A DNA stretch of 64,000 bases from Symbiodinium natans (GCA_905221605.1 CAJNDS010002080.1:545001-609000), one strand, 5' to 3'. Shown: positions 34,817-46,800, counted from the first letter of the stretch. Numbers and translations: made by a program. Notes: generated by a model not told the origin, from the letters alone.

Positions 34817-36685
34817 CTAAATGTGCAGTTCAACCCCCCGGCTCTCGCAGCATGCTCTGAGGGCCGCCACCGCTTCTTCGCCGATGGCGTCATTTTCTCG
34901 GAGATCGAGCTGTTTCAGCGCGGCGCCTTCCTCGAGGGCCCTGCGCAGCGCCTCCGCGCCCTCGGATCCGACCCCGGTGGAATGAAGGTCAAGCCCTTCG
35001 AGGCCGCAGTGGGGGAGCGCCGCAGCCAGGGCCTGGGCCCCTTCGTTCCGCAGCTGGGGGTTGTCGGACAGAAAAAGCACTTTCAGGTGCCGGATCCCCC
35101 GGAAGCCGTCGCTCAGGGCCGGGGCCAGGGAGGGGCCGTCGAGCTGGCAATCTACAAGCCAAAGTAGGCGCACCCAAGCGGCTTGGCTGACAAGGCGCAG
35201 CAGCGCCTCCAGGCTCGGCACATCCCAATTGGTGACGCCGGACAAATTCACCTCGCCACTCTCCGAGCTTTCCATGAGCCGCCGGCACACGATTCGGGCA
35301 TCCTCGTCCTCTCCACCTTCGACCACGACGTGGCCCAGCTCCGCACGGTGGCGACGCCTTGCATGGAGCACGTCGCCAAAGCAGCGGGTCGACAGGGCGA
35401 TCTTCAGGCAAAGCTCCTCGTTCCCGTCGATCTCGCTCCAGAGGCGCCTGGCCAGCACCTCATCCGCGTCGTTGGCGGCGGAGTCGAACCTCATTGCGTA
35501 CCACGGCACCAAGCGCCTCTGAATGCGGCCGTGCAGGGCGCACGACGCCGCGATCTGCAATGTAGGGAGTGCAAGGCTCAAGAGGGCCACGACCGGACTC
35601 CCGCCCTCCACGGCAAGGTAAAGAATTGCGAAGCCTGCTTGGGGCAGGTTCTCCACTTCCAGCATGTGGCGCTTCGTGGGGGAGATCTGCTTCGCGGCCA
35701 GTGCCGTCAGCTTCTCGGAGATCTTCATCTTTGGGGTGGCGCTCTTCGTCACATCGAGGGTTGGGAGGCCGAAGACGGCCAGGTGGCTGGCCACCAGCTC
35801 AGCTACAAAACGCAATTGGGTGAAAAAGTATATGTGAAAGCCGAAAAGGTACATCCAACTGCAGATTCCTACGACATTCAGAAATACATGAGAAGACTTT
35901 AAACAGAGACCCCCGAACATAGTATCCTTAAGAGTGTCGAAGGAATCTGCTATGAATGGACACACACCTCCCAGCATGGCTTCAGCAAAGGCCCCTGTAC
36001 CATAGCCGCGGCCCGTTTCGAGCGTGCTGGCGACAATGACCGCCTGCAGAAGCATCCAGCCGCAACCTAGAGAGAGCAGCACGGCGTAGCTCTCCCACGC
36101 GAGCCCTGTCTCTTTCGACAGGCTGCCATCCACAATGCCTGCTATAACAAGCCAAAGACAGAGTGTGAAGGTGACCAGGAAAACGCTGAAGAGCTGCCAT
36201 CGGCGCCTCCTCTTGCTTATTGCCTGCCGCACCTGCGGTGCCCTTAGAGGTTGGTCCGCTGATACATCCACATCTTGCAAGCCGATGGTCGTGGTGCCAA
36301 TACTTGGCGCACTTTGCATCCCCGTCCCACTTCGTGGGGAGTCAGGTCCGAGTGACAGTGCAGCTGGTGTTCTTAGTTTGCTTCGCCACGTTCCCAGCAT
36401 GAGGATGATGGTGCCGCACGCGCACGTGGCAGCTGCCACTGCCAACATGACGAGACACCAATAAATGGCTCGGTCGTCGAGACCCGCCGTCTTCAGCAGG
36501 TCGACTCCTTGGGTGGCTGTCTCGTTCGTCGCGTCCATTGGGGGGGCGGGGCTCTTCGCCTTTTGGCGAGGTTGTACAGTGAAACCTTGGGGCTTCTTCA
36601 ACCAAGAAGTCACATGCTGCGCGGCGGAGGCGGATGGGGCCCTGACACCTTCGAGATCTACCGGGCTTGCTTGATGCTCAACCAC
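34817..36685 (-). CDS. Multipass membrane protein with C-terminal leucine-rich repeats, copy B
   Basis: A 622-codon intronless ORF with the same layout as copy A: N-terminal tail, about five hydrophobic segments, the conserved block ENLPQAGFAILYLAVEGGSP, then LRRs (LKVLFLSDNPQLR, LEGLDLHSTGVG, LKQLDLRENDAIG). The ORF opens at MVEHQASPVDLEG; the family-wide MDAT start is residue 50, at 36538. The 49-residue extension is also open in copy A with slight similarity, so both starts are possible. The sequence just after the stop (a purine-rich AGGCCGAAGAAGAAAG tract) is conserved in all copies, suggesting a shared 3' untranslated region. Function unknown. Confidence 0.75.
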   Translation of the reverse strand: MVEHQASPVDLEGVRAPSASAAQHVTSWLKKPQGFTVQPRQKAKSPAPPMDATNETATQGVDLLKTAGLDDRAIYWCLVMLAVAAATCACGTIILMLGTWRSKLRTPAALSLGPDSPRSGTGMQSAPSIGTTTIGLQDVDVSADQPLRAPQVRQAISKRRRRWQLFSVFLVTFTLCLWLVIAGIVDGSLSKETGLAWESYAVLLSLGCGWMLLQAVIVASTLETGRGYGTGAFAEAMLGGVCPFIADSFDTLKDTMFGGLCLKSSHVFLNVVGICSWMYLFGFHIYFFTQLRFVAELVASHLAVFGLPTLDVTKSATPKMKISEKLTALAAKQISPTKRHMLEVENLPQAGFAILYLAVEGGSPVVALLSLALPTLQIAASCALHGRIQRRLVPWYAMRFDSAANDADEVLARRLWSEIDGNEELCLKIALSTRCFGDVLHARRRHRAELGHVVVEGGEDEDARIVCRRLMESSESGEVNLSGVTNWDVPSLEALLRLVSQAAWVRLLWLVDCQLDGPSLAPALSDGFRGIRHLKVLFLSDNPQLRNEGAQALAAALPHCGLEGLDLHSTGVGSEGAEALRRALEEGAALKQLDLRENDAIGEEAVAALRACCESRGVELHI

Positions 36686-36942
36686 ATCCCCTTCTGCTGC
36701 AAACCCTAGAAAAACCTTTGAACCCTAAATCCCTAAAAGGGTCTCTCGATGAGCAGGCCGAAGCCCTCCCCCCCCCCCACCCCCATCTTCCCCCTGTGCA
36801 GCTGCGAACTTTCTCAGGCAGCAGCCCAAGGCGCAGTTTGGGCGAAGGCGAAGCGCCTGTCAAACCCAAGCCCAAGCACCCCCGTGGGCCTTTTTGAAAC
36901 TTTACCTATACCTAGGGGGTATATTCTCCTGAGGGTTTTGGG

Positions 36943-37062
36943 ATTTAGGGTTTAGGGTTCAGGGTTCAGGGTTTAGGGTTAAGGGTTACGGGCTTAGGGC
37001 TTAGGGCTTAGGGCTTAGGGCTTAGGGCTTAGGGCTTAGGGCTCAGGGCTTAGGGCTTAGGA
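36943..37062 (+). repeat. TTTAGGG then GGGCTTA array
   Basis: A run of about eleven GGGCTTA units upstream of gene copy B; its sister is at 50,560-50,742. Confidence 0.95.
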
Positions 37063-37764
37063 ATCATGTGCCTGAAGGAAACTCTACCTTTACCTTGGGG
37101 GGGTACAGTCTCGTGAGGGCTTTGAGGTTCAAGGGCTTAGGGCGGCGGAAGCTTAGGGGATTACTTAAATGCTCAGGAAAGCTACGAACACCCCTTAGAA
37201 GGCCGGCCTCCTTTGATGATTTTCAACCCCGAGAAGCCCTGCGAGCTTGTGACCCTTGAAGCCCGAAACCCTAAAAGCACCCTATAAACGGACCTGGAGC
37301 GCCCAGCAACCTACGCCCTACAAGCCCTAAAAAGGAGTTGCCCTAAACCCTATAAAGGTACCCCAACATGCCCTGAAAGGAATTGCAAAGCCCTGCAAAA
37401 GGCAACCCTACAAGCCCTATAAACCCAAAAAGCAGACCCTAAACTCCAGAGGTCACCAACAAACCGTATAACCCCCCCCAAAAAAAAGAACCCTTGAAGC
37501 CCCTGAACCGTATACAGCCCCGAAGCCTAAGATACCTCGATACGACCCTCTGAAAAACAGGATCATACTCGCAAAGGTCTACCTAGTTGCTTTTGTGGAT
37601 AGACTGGTTCCACCCGCTTTTAAACCCTAAACCAAGAAACCCCCAAAAACATCAGAGCGTAAACCGTTAGACCATTGGACCTGAAACCCTAAACCAATAT
37701 AAGCCCCACACCCCTGAAAAAACTAGAAGACGATTGGCCCGAAAGCATCGATTTGCGGTGCGTT

Positions 37765-38030
37765 GAGTCTATGCACTTGACTCTGTGCGCTCGAACTGTA
37801 TGCACTTGGACAAGTGTATGCACTTAAGTGTATGCACTTATATGGTTGCATACTCACTTGTATACTGCACTTGTATACTGGACGTGTATGCACTCGAACT
37901 GCATGGCACTCAAGTGTGTTGAGTTGAATGCCATGCACTTGTGGTCAACTCTATACACTTCATTGGCATTCAATAGATCTGAAGTAAACGGACTTGAACT
38001 GTATGAACTTCACTTGCATGCACCCGACTC
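37765..38030 (+). repeat. Degenerate TATGCACTTG repeats
   Basis: Scattered TATGCACTTG and CACTTGTAT words at the left end of the satellite island; a degraded relative of the 14-bp satellite. Confidence 0.75.
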
Positions 38031-38334
38031 GGCTGCGCACGTCCTGTCAACGCGATGCTATGAAAGAAAAGACAAAAACATCTAACGCGAGAGCCGTCAG
38101 CCATGAGCATCATCGGCTGTCGCTCTGAAGTCCAAGCTCACACTCCAGAGCGCCTTTCAAAGAAAAAAGGACAGAAGAGCGAGGTTGGCAAGAAGACCTT
38201 GGAGCTTCAAAGAGCAGAGAAGCACAGTGAAATCTGACCGAAGTGAGTTTCGCACGCCGGGAATTAAATAACAATGAAATTTGCGATGTTTTCGCACGCT
38301 CGGCATTGGAGCACCATGTGATTTTGCGAAATCA

Positions 38335-39265
38335 TTAACCATGGTATTTGCGATGGTTTTGGAACCAGCGAATTCGGGGACCATGGTATTTGCCATGGTT
38401 TGGAACCAGCGAATTCGGGGACCATGGTATTTGCGATGCTTTTGGAGCCAGCGAATTCGGGGACCATGGCATTTGCGATGCTTTTGGAAGCAGCGAATTC
38501 GGGGACCATGGTATCTGCGATGCTTTTGGAACCAGCGAATTCGGGGACCATGGTATTTGCGATGGTTTTGGAACCAGCGAATTCGGGGACCATGGTATTT
38601 GCGATGCTTTTGGAAACAGCGAATTCGGGGACCATGGTATTTGCGATGCTTTTGGAACCAGCGAATTCGGGGACCATGGTATTTGCGATGGTTTTGAACC
38701 AGCGAATTCGGGGACCATGGTATTTGCGATGGTTTTGGAACCAGCCACGGAAGCGAATGCGGGGACCTTGCGATGGTTTTGGAAACAGCGAATTCGGGGA
38801 CCATGGTATTTGCGATGCGTTTGGAAACAGCGAATTCGGGGACCATGGTATTTGCGATGCTTTTGGAACCAGCGAATTCGGGGACCATGGTATTTGCGAT
38901 GGTTTTGGAAACAGCGAATTCGGGGACCATGGTATTTGCGATGGTTTTGGAAACAGCGAATTCGGGGACCATGGTATTTGCGATGCTTTTGGAAACAGCG
39001 AATTCGGGGACCATGGTATTTGCGATGCTTTTGGAACCAGCGAATTCGGGGACCATGGTATTTGCGATGGTTTTGGAACCAGCGACGGAAGCTCCTTGCG
39101 ATGGTTTTGGAAACAGCGAATTCGGGGACCATGGTATTTGCGATGCTTTGAACCAGCGAATTCGGGGACCATGGTATTTGCCATGCGTTTGGAACCAGCG
39201 AATTCGGGGACCATGGTATTTGCGATGGTCTTGGAAACAGCGAATTCGGGGACTGTGGTATTTGC
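38335..39265 (+). repeat. 42-bp satellite, about 22 units
   Basis: GAATTCGGGGACCATGG recurs at 42-bp spacing (38411, 38453, 38495, 38537, 38579, 38621, 38663...) with GGTTTTGGAAMCAGC between. Because 42 is a multiple of three, every frame stays open; the long ORFs here are not evidence of genes. Confidence 0.97.
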
Positions 39266-39299
39266 GATGCGGTGTTTTCAGACGCCCAGGGCGTCCGCG

Positions 39300-39640
39300 G
39301 CGTACTACGTCTGTACTAGGTTACTAGAAAAAGTCGACTTTCCAGCCACGGAAGCTCCGCGTGTCCGCGGCGGCGTACTACGTTTGTACTACAAAAGTCG
39401 ACTTTCCAGCCACGGAAGCTCCGGGTGTCCCCGGCGTACTACACGTCTGTACTACAAAAAGTCGATTTTCCAGCCACGGAAGCTCCGCGTGTCCGCGGCG
39501 TACTACGTTTGTACTACAAAAGTCGACTTTCCAGCCACGGAAGCTCCGCGTGTCCGCGGCGTACAACGTTTGTACTACAAAAGTCGATTTTCCAGCCACG
39601 GAAGTCCCCGGCGTACTACGTCTGTACTACACAAGTCGAC
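39300..39640 (+). repeat. About 60-bp satellite, six units
   Basis: Units carry the palindrome AAGTCGACTT, then CCAGCCACGGAAGCTCCG, CGTGTCCGCGG and CGTACTACG. Confidence 0.93.
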
Positions 39641-40075
39641 AAAAAAAACGCAAAAACACTACGGTTTTCGCACCGCGACCACGCGAAAACCCGCAGAGGG
39701 GTTACGTTTGCATGTCAAGAAACGCAAAAACACGATGGTTTTGGCACCGCGCCAACGCCGAAACCCGCAGAGGGTTGTCTGCGGCCACGAAAAAAAGTAC
39801 CAAACACGACGGTTTTAGCGCCGCGACCCGGCGATTACCCGCAGAGGGTTGTCCGCGGACACAAAGAAACGTAAAAAAACGACGGTTTTAGCACCGCGAC
39901 CACGCCGAAACCCGCAGAGGGCTGTCCGCGGACACAAAGAAACGTAAAAAAACGACGGTTTTGGCACCGCGACCACGCCGAAACCCGCAGAGGGTTGTCC
40001 GCGCAAATCAAGAAACGTAAACAAACGACGGTTTTAGCACCGCGACCACGCCGAAACCCGCAGAGGGTTGCAATC
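39640..40075 (+). repeat. About 75-bp satellite, six units
   Basis: Units repeat ACGGTTTTAGCACCGCGACC, CGAAACCCGCAGAGGGTTG and TCCGCGGACACAAAGAAACG. GC-rich and unlike the rest of the window. Confidence 0.93.
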
Positions 40076-40184
40076 CCGATTGGCGATGTCAACCCAGCCC
40101 GCCGCCTTAGAAAGCGTAAGTTTGAAATCTAGGACTGGGTACGAAGGTCTACTAAATTCTACGTAAATCTCGTAATTTACTTCA

Positions 40185-40435
40185 GTCTATGCAATTCACT
40201 CTATGCACTTCACTCTATGCACTTCACTCTATGCAATTCACACTATGCAATTCACTCTATGCAATTCACTCTATGCACTTCACTCTATGCACTTCACTCT
40301 ATGCACTTCACTCTAAGCACTTGACTCTATGCACTTGACTCTATGCACTTCACTCTAAGCACTTGACTCTATGCAATTCACTCTATGCACTTGACTCTAT
40401 GCACTTCACTCTATGCACTTCACTCTATGTTGTTG
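40185..40435 (+). repeat. 14-bp satellite CACTCTATGCACTT
   Basis: About 18 imperfect copies. Related TATGCACTT words also occur at the other end of the island (37,765-37,990). Confidence 0.95.
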
Positions 40436-41109
40436 GGTCAGAGGGCTCCGCACGGAAGAACCCTTCGCGATGCTTTCGGGAAAACAATAAAACCCCATGC
40501 CCCTAGACCACACCTTCTGTTTTAGACACCCGCACGAACCACCATCCCTCTGTTTCCAAACTTTAAGGGGAGCGATCTTCAGCGCGGGTTTAGGAAGGTT
40601 CCGACTCCGGCTTTCGCTACCCAACGAGAATAAAAGCCTAAGCCTTTTGCGCCCTCGACCCTTTACGCCCCCTTGAACCCTAAACCCCCTAAAAACCCCT
40701 CAAATGCCTCCCAGGACCGAAGAAAAACTCAGGGCTTTGCAAACCTTGGGCACCCTGGCCTGCCACATCGACATCTCAGTGCCTTGCATGCCCGAGGGTG
40801 GCGTTCAGGGAGTTCCTAGAATCATATTGTGTACCGTCGTCGTGGTCGTAGTAGCCGTCGTCCCAAAGAATACGGCCAGCAATCGTGATGATGGTGATGG
40901 TGCTTTCAACAAGGAACGGTAGTTCTAAACGATGATGATTCTTGGTTGCCCTCGTCATCCTTGCGATTGCTGGTGTTCAGTCCCACTCCTGCTACTATGT
41001 ATGGTTATACGCACGAGTTCTGCTATTCAAACTTGAAAGTTCAAGACAAAGGGCGTCCTTCGGGTGATTTCAGATCACTATAAGGCCAACCCCAAGGATA
41101 GTAAACTAC

Positions 41110-41665
41110 TAACCTCTAAACACTAAACCCTAACCCTAAACCCTAAACCCTAAACCCTCAACCCTAAACCCTAAACCCTAAGCCCTAAACCCTACACCCT
41201 AAACCCTAAACCCTAAACCCTAAAGGTACTCAGGGCTTCGGGGCTTTTGAGGTGTGGGGAGGGGGGGGGGGGGGCGGCTCAGGGTCCTTCGAGTGATTTC
41301 AGGGCCCCTGAGGCCGTAAACCCCCAAGCACCACATTGCGAACCCTAGACCCTAAACCCCAAACCCTAAACCCTAAACCCCAAACCCTAAACCCTAAACC
41401 CCAAACCCTAAACCCTAAACCCTAAAGCCTTCCCTGCCGGAACTTTGGAGGCCGAATCTTGGGGTGAGGACTTCCGTGAACTCGAAACCCAGAAGGCCTT
41501 GAGGAGTTTCGAGCCTTAGCTGCAGTGCCGCAGGGTTTGAAGTTCCTGGAGTTCCTGTGTTTAGGGTTTAGGGTTTGGGGTTTGGGGTTTAGGGTTTGGG
41601 GTTTAGGGTTTAGGGTTTAGGGTTTAGGGTTTAGGGTTTAGGGTTTAGGGTTTAGGGTTTAGGGC
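41110..41665. repeat. Three telomeric tracts: two CCCTAAA, one TTTAGGG
   Basis: 41,110-41,225, 41,345-41,425 and 41,560-41,665, with a poly-G run at 41,258-41,273 between. Confidence 0.94.
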
Positions 41666-42372
41666 TAAACCTAAACCCTCCGCAAAACCAAGGGGCCCTG
41701 TTCCAGGCCCGTGCCGCTGAGGATGCTGGCGGGCCAAAGAGGAGCGGGGGATGGGAGGGGGGGGGGGGGGGAAGCTTCCTGGGTTGTGCCCTTGGGGCTT
41801 TTAGGGGGGGGTTGTTGGGTGTAGGGGTTTTTTCTCTCGGGCTTGGGTTTCAGGGCTTCTTTCGTCGTGGGGCTGTTGGGCGTGGCCTGCGCAGAGGCCA
41901 AAAAAAAGGGGGCTCCCGTATTCCTCAGGCCCAAAAGAAAACTGCACGCCCATGGAACACCCTCAATCCCCAAACCCTAGACATAGACCCCTCATTCTGA
42001 CCTGGGCGTATATGCACAGCAGCAATTCCACAATCTACTCCCATGTGACGTAAAGAACAACAAGGTTTGGTTCATCTCAGAGTGAGAGAACGAAAGCCTG
42101 GTCCCGACGGGGGGCTTTGTAGAGCTTGGGGTTCAGGGTTAACAGGGTTTACTACTACTTGCTTAAGAACCCCGTCAAAAAAAAAACATGTTCTTCCGTA
42201 GGAGGGCAAATATGGGCATAATTATCTTGCATTTCTTGAGGGCGTTCTTGCGCTAAATAGTAGTTTAGGGGCCATCCCAAGCCCTAAACCACAAACCCTG
42301 ACCGATCACATCGCCGGCTCCACCCAAACAAGCCCAAACCCTACACGCCCCCCCAGCCCCCCAGCCCCAGCC

Positions 42373-42780
42373 CTTCGAACATCCCCACCTTACGGCTTTG
42401 GATTGGGGTTGGGCATTTCAGGGAGTCTCTCTGGGGCACATCAAGGAGGCTTTGGGGTTGCGCACTCCAGGGAGACTCTGAGGCCCTCCAAAGTGTCTGG
42501 GCACTCTAGGACTCCAGCACTCTGGAGTTGGGCACTGTAGGGACTCTGGGGTTGGGCACCTTAGGGAAACTCTGCGCTTGGAGCCTCTGGTTTGGGCACC
42601 GGCACTCTAGGAAGACTCTGACATTGCGCACTCCAGGAGTTTGGGGCGGTGGTGGGCACTCCAGAGAGTCTCTGAGCTTGGGCACTCCAGAAATTCTCTA
42701 GGAGTAGACCGGACAAGGAGAAGAGTTCCGGGCGAGGAGAAAAGTTGAGTTTAAAATCTAACAACCCCACACCGAAGGTG
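42373..42780 (+). repeat. Dispersed repeat module with GGTTGGGCACTCCAGGG units, copy 1
   Basis: Starts CTTCGAACATCCCCACC, carries about ten degenerate 20-28-bp units around TTGGGCACTCCAGGGAG, and ends GTTGAGTTTAAAATCTAAC and ACCGAAGGTGG. The same order is found at 62,996-63,340. Confidence 0.9.
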
Positions 42781-42784
42781 GTGA

Positions 42785-44430
42785 AAAAAGGAGGATCATC
42801 CGAAGGCTTCCAGGCTCAAGATGCATCCTTACACAAGCGAGGCATGTAAGGGGGCGTGGCAACGGAGGCTCGTTAATGGGCGCAAGCTTTCTTCATTGCC
42901 CTGCAACGCCCCCCGAAAAACCCTGTCAAGCCGGACACCCCAGAAAAACCCTGAAACCGCGAAAGAACCCCTAAACCCTAGAATCCCTAGAAGCCCCCTA
43001 AACTCCCTCCCAAGTCCGCCAGAATTCTGCAGAATCTCGCCTGAACATCCCAAACTCCGAAGCTTTCTGCCGTTCTCTGTATGCTCCCCCCTCCCCCTCT
43101 ACAAAACCCATCCTGGGAACCCGGGCCAGGCGAGGTCGGGGGAAGAGAGCTGCACGAAAGCGCCGAGAGTGCAGGGGACATCTGCGCTCACCAGCAAGGC
43201 TCCCGGCCTTGCCCCCACGCGACGCTGCTCCGGAGCTCCCCGTGTCGGCCTAAGCTCGCGCTCCGAACGCGTCACCTCAACACTGCAAAGGGCTCTCTCG
43301 AGCTTCTTCGCCACAGGGGGGGGCTTCCCCAAAGCTCGCGGTCTTCGATGTCAATCTTTCCAAACCCAGGTGGAGCTGTCGCCGGCTGCTATCCGCAAAT
43401 ATTTTCCTGGCGCGCTGAAGCGCCAGCATGACGACAGCTGCCAGATCGTCGAATCGTGTCCGCGCTTTTGGGGAGCTTCTCGGTAAGCTCTTGTGCTTTT
43501 CAGCACAGAGGCACGAGAAGGTGAAACTCCAGCTCCACAAGCTCCTCTCCTTGCCCAGAAAATGCACTGCTCTCAGGAGCTTCTTCTCGGCAAGCTCATG
43601 CTCGGAAAACTTCAGCTCAACTTGGCTCCAGCAATCTCCAAGCAGTCGAGAAGGTTTAGGTGGTGGGACGGGTTCTCCTTTTTGCGAACCGTCGCAAGTT
43701 CCAGGATTGCTGTGCCTGTACTTGCGATTCCCGGAATGACAACGCAACAACAAATGGCTGAGCTGAGCTCGTCTCCAAGCCGATTGTCGTCAGCAGGTCG
43801 GTGTGGCTAGAAGTGCTCTTCGTCGCGTTCATGCTTTTTTGGCCTTGTGGCAAGTTGTAGGGGAAACCTTGGGGGCCGCGCTGGCCCCTTCTTCAACCAA
43901 GAAGTAATAACATGCTGCGCGGCGGAAGCGGATGGGCCCCTGACAGTTCGAGATCTACTGAGCTTTGCTTCCGGGAAGACGAGGTCGGCACACCAGATCG
44001 CCATTAAAACAGCCCTAGGCCTCGTACTCTAAAGAGCCTGGCAACACGGCGCACCCGCCCTACAAACAGCGAGCGGGGCTCGGAGGAATCGCCCCGTCTG
44101 CCACGTGCCACGCGGCAGCCGGCGCGCGCCTCAACAAGGCCCTTCGGGCTAAAACAGCGGGTCAGCTCCATAGCTCCAGAGGCATGGCTCTTCCCCACAT
44201 GTGTGGGCGACCCTTTTCCCGAGTGGAGGCGTTGCTGTGATCCTTTGGCATCCGGGCTGCTGGAGCTTGAAGTCCTGAAGCTTGCAAAGTCCGTGCTGGA
44301 AGGTGCTCTCTCCCCTTTTTGCGGCCTTGGGGGCTCGAAAGTTTGAGCTTGAGAGGGTGGAAGGGCCAGAGGCACTCAGCGTGGTTGAGGTGGTGAACTT
44401 GAGACCAACCCAACAGCCTGCCCGCTAAGG
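42785..44430. other. Unique GC-rich stretch, only a pseudogene fragment recognised
   Basis: Apart from the gene remnant at 43,655-43,975, open frames occur on both strands (up to 221 codons) without any recognised motif. They may be by-products of high GC. Confidence 0.4.
43655..43975 (-). pseudogene. Decayed fourth copy of the membrane-LRR gene (5' part only)
   Basis: Minus-strand pieces in three different frames match the N-terminus of copies A-C in order: VRGPSASAAQHVITSWLKKG, then SMNATKSTSSHTDLLTTIGL, then IPGIASTGTAILELATVR (compare copy A's VTLATGTAVLKIATIR). Two frameshifts separate them and nothing after the first membrane segment is rec­ognisable. Its frameshifted state and lack of the LRR half make it a pseudogene fragment. 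It lies between unit B and unit C. Confidence 0.7.
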
Positions 44431-44975
44431 TTTAGGGTTTAGGGGGAATAGGGTTTAGGGTTGAGGGCTCAGGGTTTAGGGCTTTGTTGCTTGTCAACCC
44501 CCCTTTGCAGGATTCTTATGGGTGACCAACAAGAAACAAGCTGACACCCTGTAGACCCTAGTACGCCCCTAAGTCCCCTTTGAGAAGCAGACCACACAAC
44601 ACATCAACAAAGGCACACTTTCCAAGAACAAAAACATGTCTATAGTCATCCCGCAGTGCCCTGAAGACCTCTGAAATGAAAGGCTCCACGCGCTCTGCCA
44701 GTTTGTCCTACCCTTAAACTCCCCATAAACCGCATAAAGCCCTCTATACCCTCTAACACCCTATCCTATCTCAGCCCTCAAATTCTCAGGGAGCTTCGGG
44801 TTCAGGGCCTGGAGTGTACTAGCTAGGTTAGATGGAAGGGTTTTGAGGGTTCTGAGGGTTTAGGGTTAAGGGCTAAGGGTCTAGGATGGAAGCTTGGGAG
44901 TACGCATGCGACCGAGGCCATCCTCCAAGACCCCTGAACTCCCGAAACTCCCAAACCCTCAAGCCGAAACCGGCT

Positions 44976-45255
44976 GGTTTAGGGTTTAGGGTTTAGGGTT
45001 TAGGGTTTAGGGTTTAGGGTTTAGGGTTTAGGGTTTAGGGTTTAGGGTTTAGGGTTTAGGGTTTAGGGTTTAGGGTTTAGGGTTTAGGGTTTAGGGTTTA
45101 GGGTTTAGGGTTTAGTGTTTATGGTTTAGGGTTTAGGGTTTAGGGTTTAGGGTTTAGGGTTTAGGGTTTAGGGTTTAGGGTTTAGGGTTTAGGGTTTAGG
45201 GTTTAGGGTTTAGGGTTTAGGGTTTAGGGTTTAGGGTTTAGGGTTTAGGGTTTAG
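44976..45255 (+). repeat. Long TTTAGGG array
   Basis: About 40 units, the longest nearly perfect array in the window. Confidence 0.97.
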
Positions 45256-45259
45256 CACG

Positions 45260-46800
45260 CAGGCTCTGATTTGTTTTGGAAACTGGCTGTCATCCGCGAC
45301 CCTGAGACTGCAGGTCTCAGAGTCTCAGCCGACGCCGCGGCAGACGGGACTGTCAATGCAGAGATCGCTTACCCTAAGCCCTGGGGGGCTTGAGACCTGA
45401 GACATTAAGAAGTGTTGAGGGCCTAGGGGTTTGCAGGCGCGAAGGTTACAGGGTCTCCAGGGCTTAGGGCTTGTAGGGTCTTAGATGCCTCTCCCCAAAC
45501 GCCGCACCTACCCACACCGTCGCAGGAAGCCCAGAAGAAAGCCCCACAAAGCGAAGCCAAAGCAATCCAGCAAACCTTCGGGAAGCCCCTACACGCCTAA
45601 AACCGAAACCCTACTCCCTAAACCCCAAACCCGAAACCCCTACACCCTAAATCCCATAAACCCCCCCTAAGCCATGAAACCCTTACAACCCCATGGACCC
45701 TTTTGAAACCCCTAATCCCTAAAATCTGAGCACTTCGGGCTCAGGCGTTTTGGGGGATGGTTTTTTTGGGCTTCGGTTTGCACACTAAGGCCTGAACTGC
45801 ACCCAACAAAAAAAACACGAAAAGCAGGCGGTCAGCCCACATTCATGTTCAGCCAGAGTTCGGGGGTTCTTTTGAGGTGGTGTAGCACTTGGGGTTCCCC
45901 CTTCTACGATGTAAGCCGTCTGAGTTGGGAAGCTGAGACAAGTTAACTGGCAGGTGTGTCCCATCTGCGGGCCCTTGGCCGGTCTCCTTGTCGCATGTAA
46001 GGTCTGAGGCAGAGCAGCCCTGAGCTTTCTAAGCCCTGAAGACCCCACCTTGCCCTCCAGGAAAGACCTGTTTGATACCTAAATGGCCCAAACCCAGCCC
46101 CGACTTCCCGAAGCTGGGGGAAGGCTTAAGGCCAAAGTCCAGGCAAAGGTGCAGGGTTTAGGGAAGCCCAAGAAGGCTTGGGGAGGTGTTCTGCGGGGGG
46201 GGGGGGGGGGGAACCATAAGCCCCATGAACCTCATAACTTGCAGCCTCTCAGGCAGCACCCCGCCGAAGGCACACCTCGCAGAGAAAAACACCGGGAGCT
46301 GAACCCGAGAAGCCCTGAAAACCCGTTTCTGCTGCGGGTTTGGGCTTGGGGCTTTTGGGCTTCAAGCCCTAAAAGGGCGCCTCGCGTTCTCAAGGCAAAC
46401 TCATCCCACACAAGAGAACCCGTCCCGGATAAGGCATTATCAGGGAGATGTCAACGAACTGCCCCATACAGTTGTCCTTAATCCTATCGGGCTTCCTGCT
46501 TCAGCTGCCCCTTCATTCGCCTACGTTAAGCTCTAAGGTAAGCCCCAAAAGCCCACAGCCAAAACCCTGAACCCCAGATCCCAAAATCCCAAACCTAAGC
46601 CGCAGAACCAAATAATTAAGTAAAGCCCAAATCCAAAAACAATCCACCACCCTTTGTCTTAACACCACAACCCTAAGCCCTTAACACCGCAGCCTCAAAC
46701 AACAACCTAGACCCACTGGCCAAAGACCCTAAAAAACGCAACTTGAGCGCTCATAAGTTTAGAGGGTTTAGGGTTGAATCGGAGTTCGGGTTTAGAGATT
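45260..46800. other. Stretch without a supported gene
   Basis: Degenerate CCCTAAA-like text and short unique pieces; a poly-G run at 46,195-46,211. Nothing further recognised. Confidence 0.5.

Larger units (their letters stand above)
37722..40482 (+). repeat. 2.76-kb satellite island present in only one duplicate
   Basis: Sequence left of 37,720 and right of 40,483 is contiguous in the sister block at about 51,300, where this stretch is missing. It consists of five satellite types in series: degenerate TATGCACTTG repeats, a 42-bp, a roughly 60-bp and a roughly 75-bp satellite, and a 14-bp satellite, with about 280 bp of unique sequence at 38,050-38,330. Confidence 0.85.
36540..42100 (+). repeat. 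Segmental duplicate 2, copy 1 (with satellite island)
   Basis: Matches 50,150-53,560 in the same orientation once the 37.7-40.5 kb island is removed. Continuous with the 5' part of gene copy B, so gene and flank were copied together. Confidence 0.9.

Noticed and set aside
34150-34893. 247-codon minus-strand ORF
   Set aside because: It overlaps the end of gene copy B and its 3' flank in another frame and is not preserved in copies A and C.
38335-39265. Possible CRISPR-like regular repeat
   Set aside because: Units are contiguous 42-bp satellite copies with no unique spacers, in a eukaryotic setting.
38157-39818. ORFs of up to 472 codons on both strands
   Set aside because: They run through 42-bp and 60-bp satellites; a repeat length divisible by three without stops keeps all frames open.
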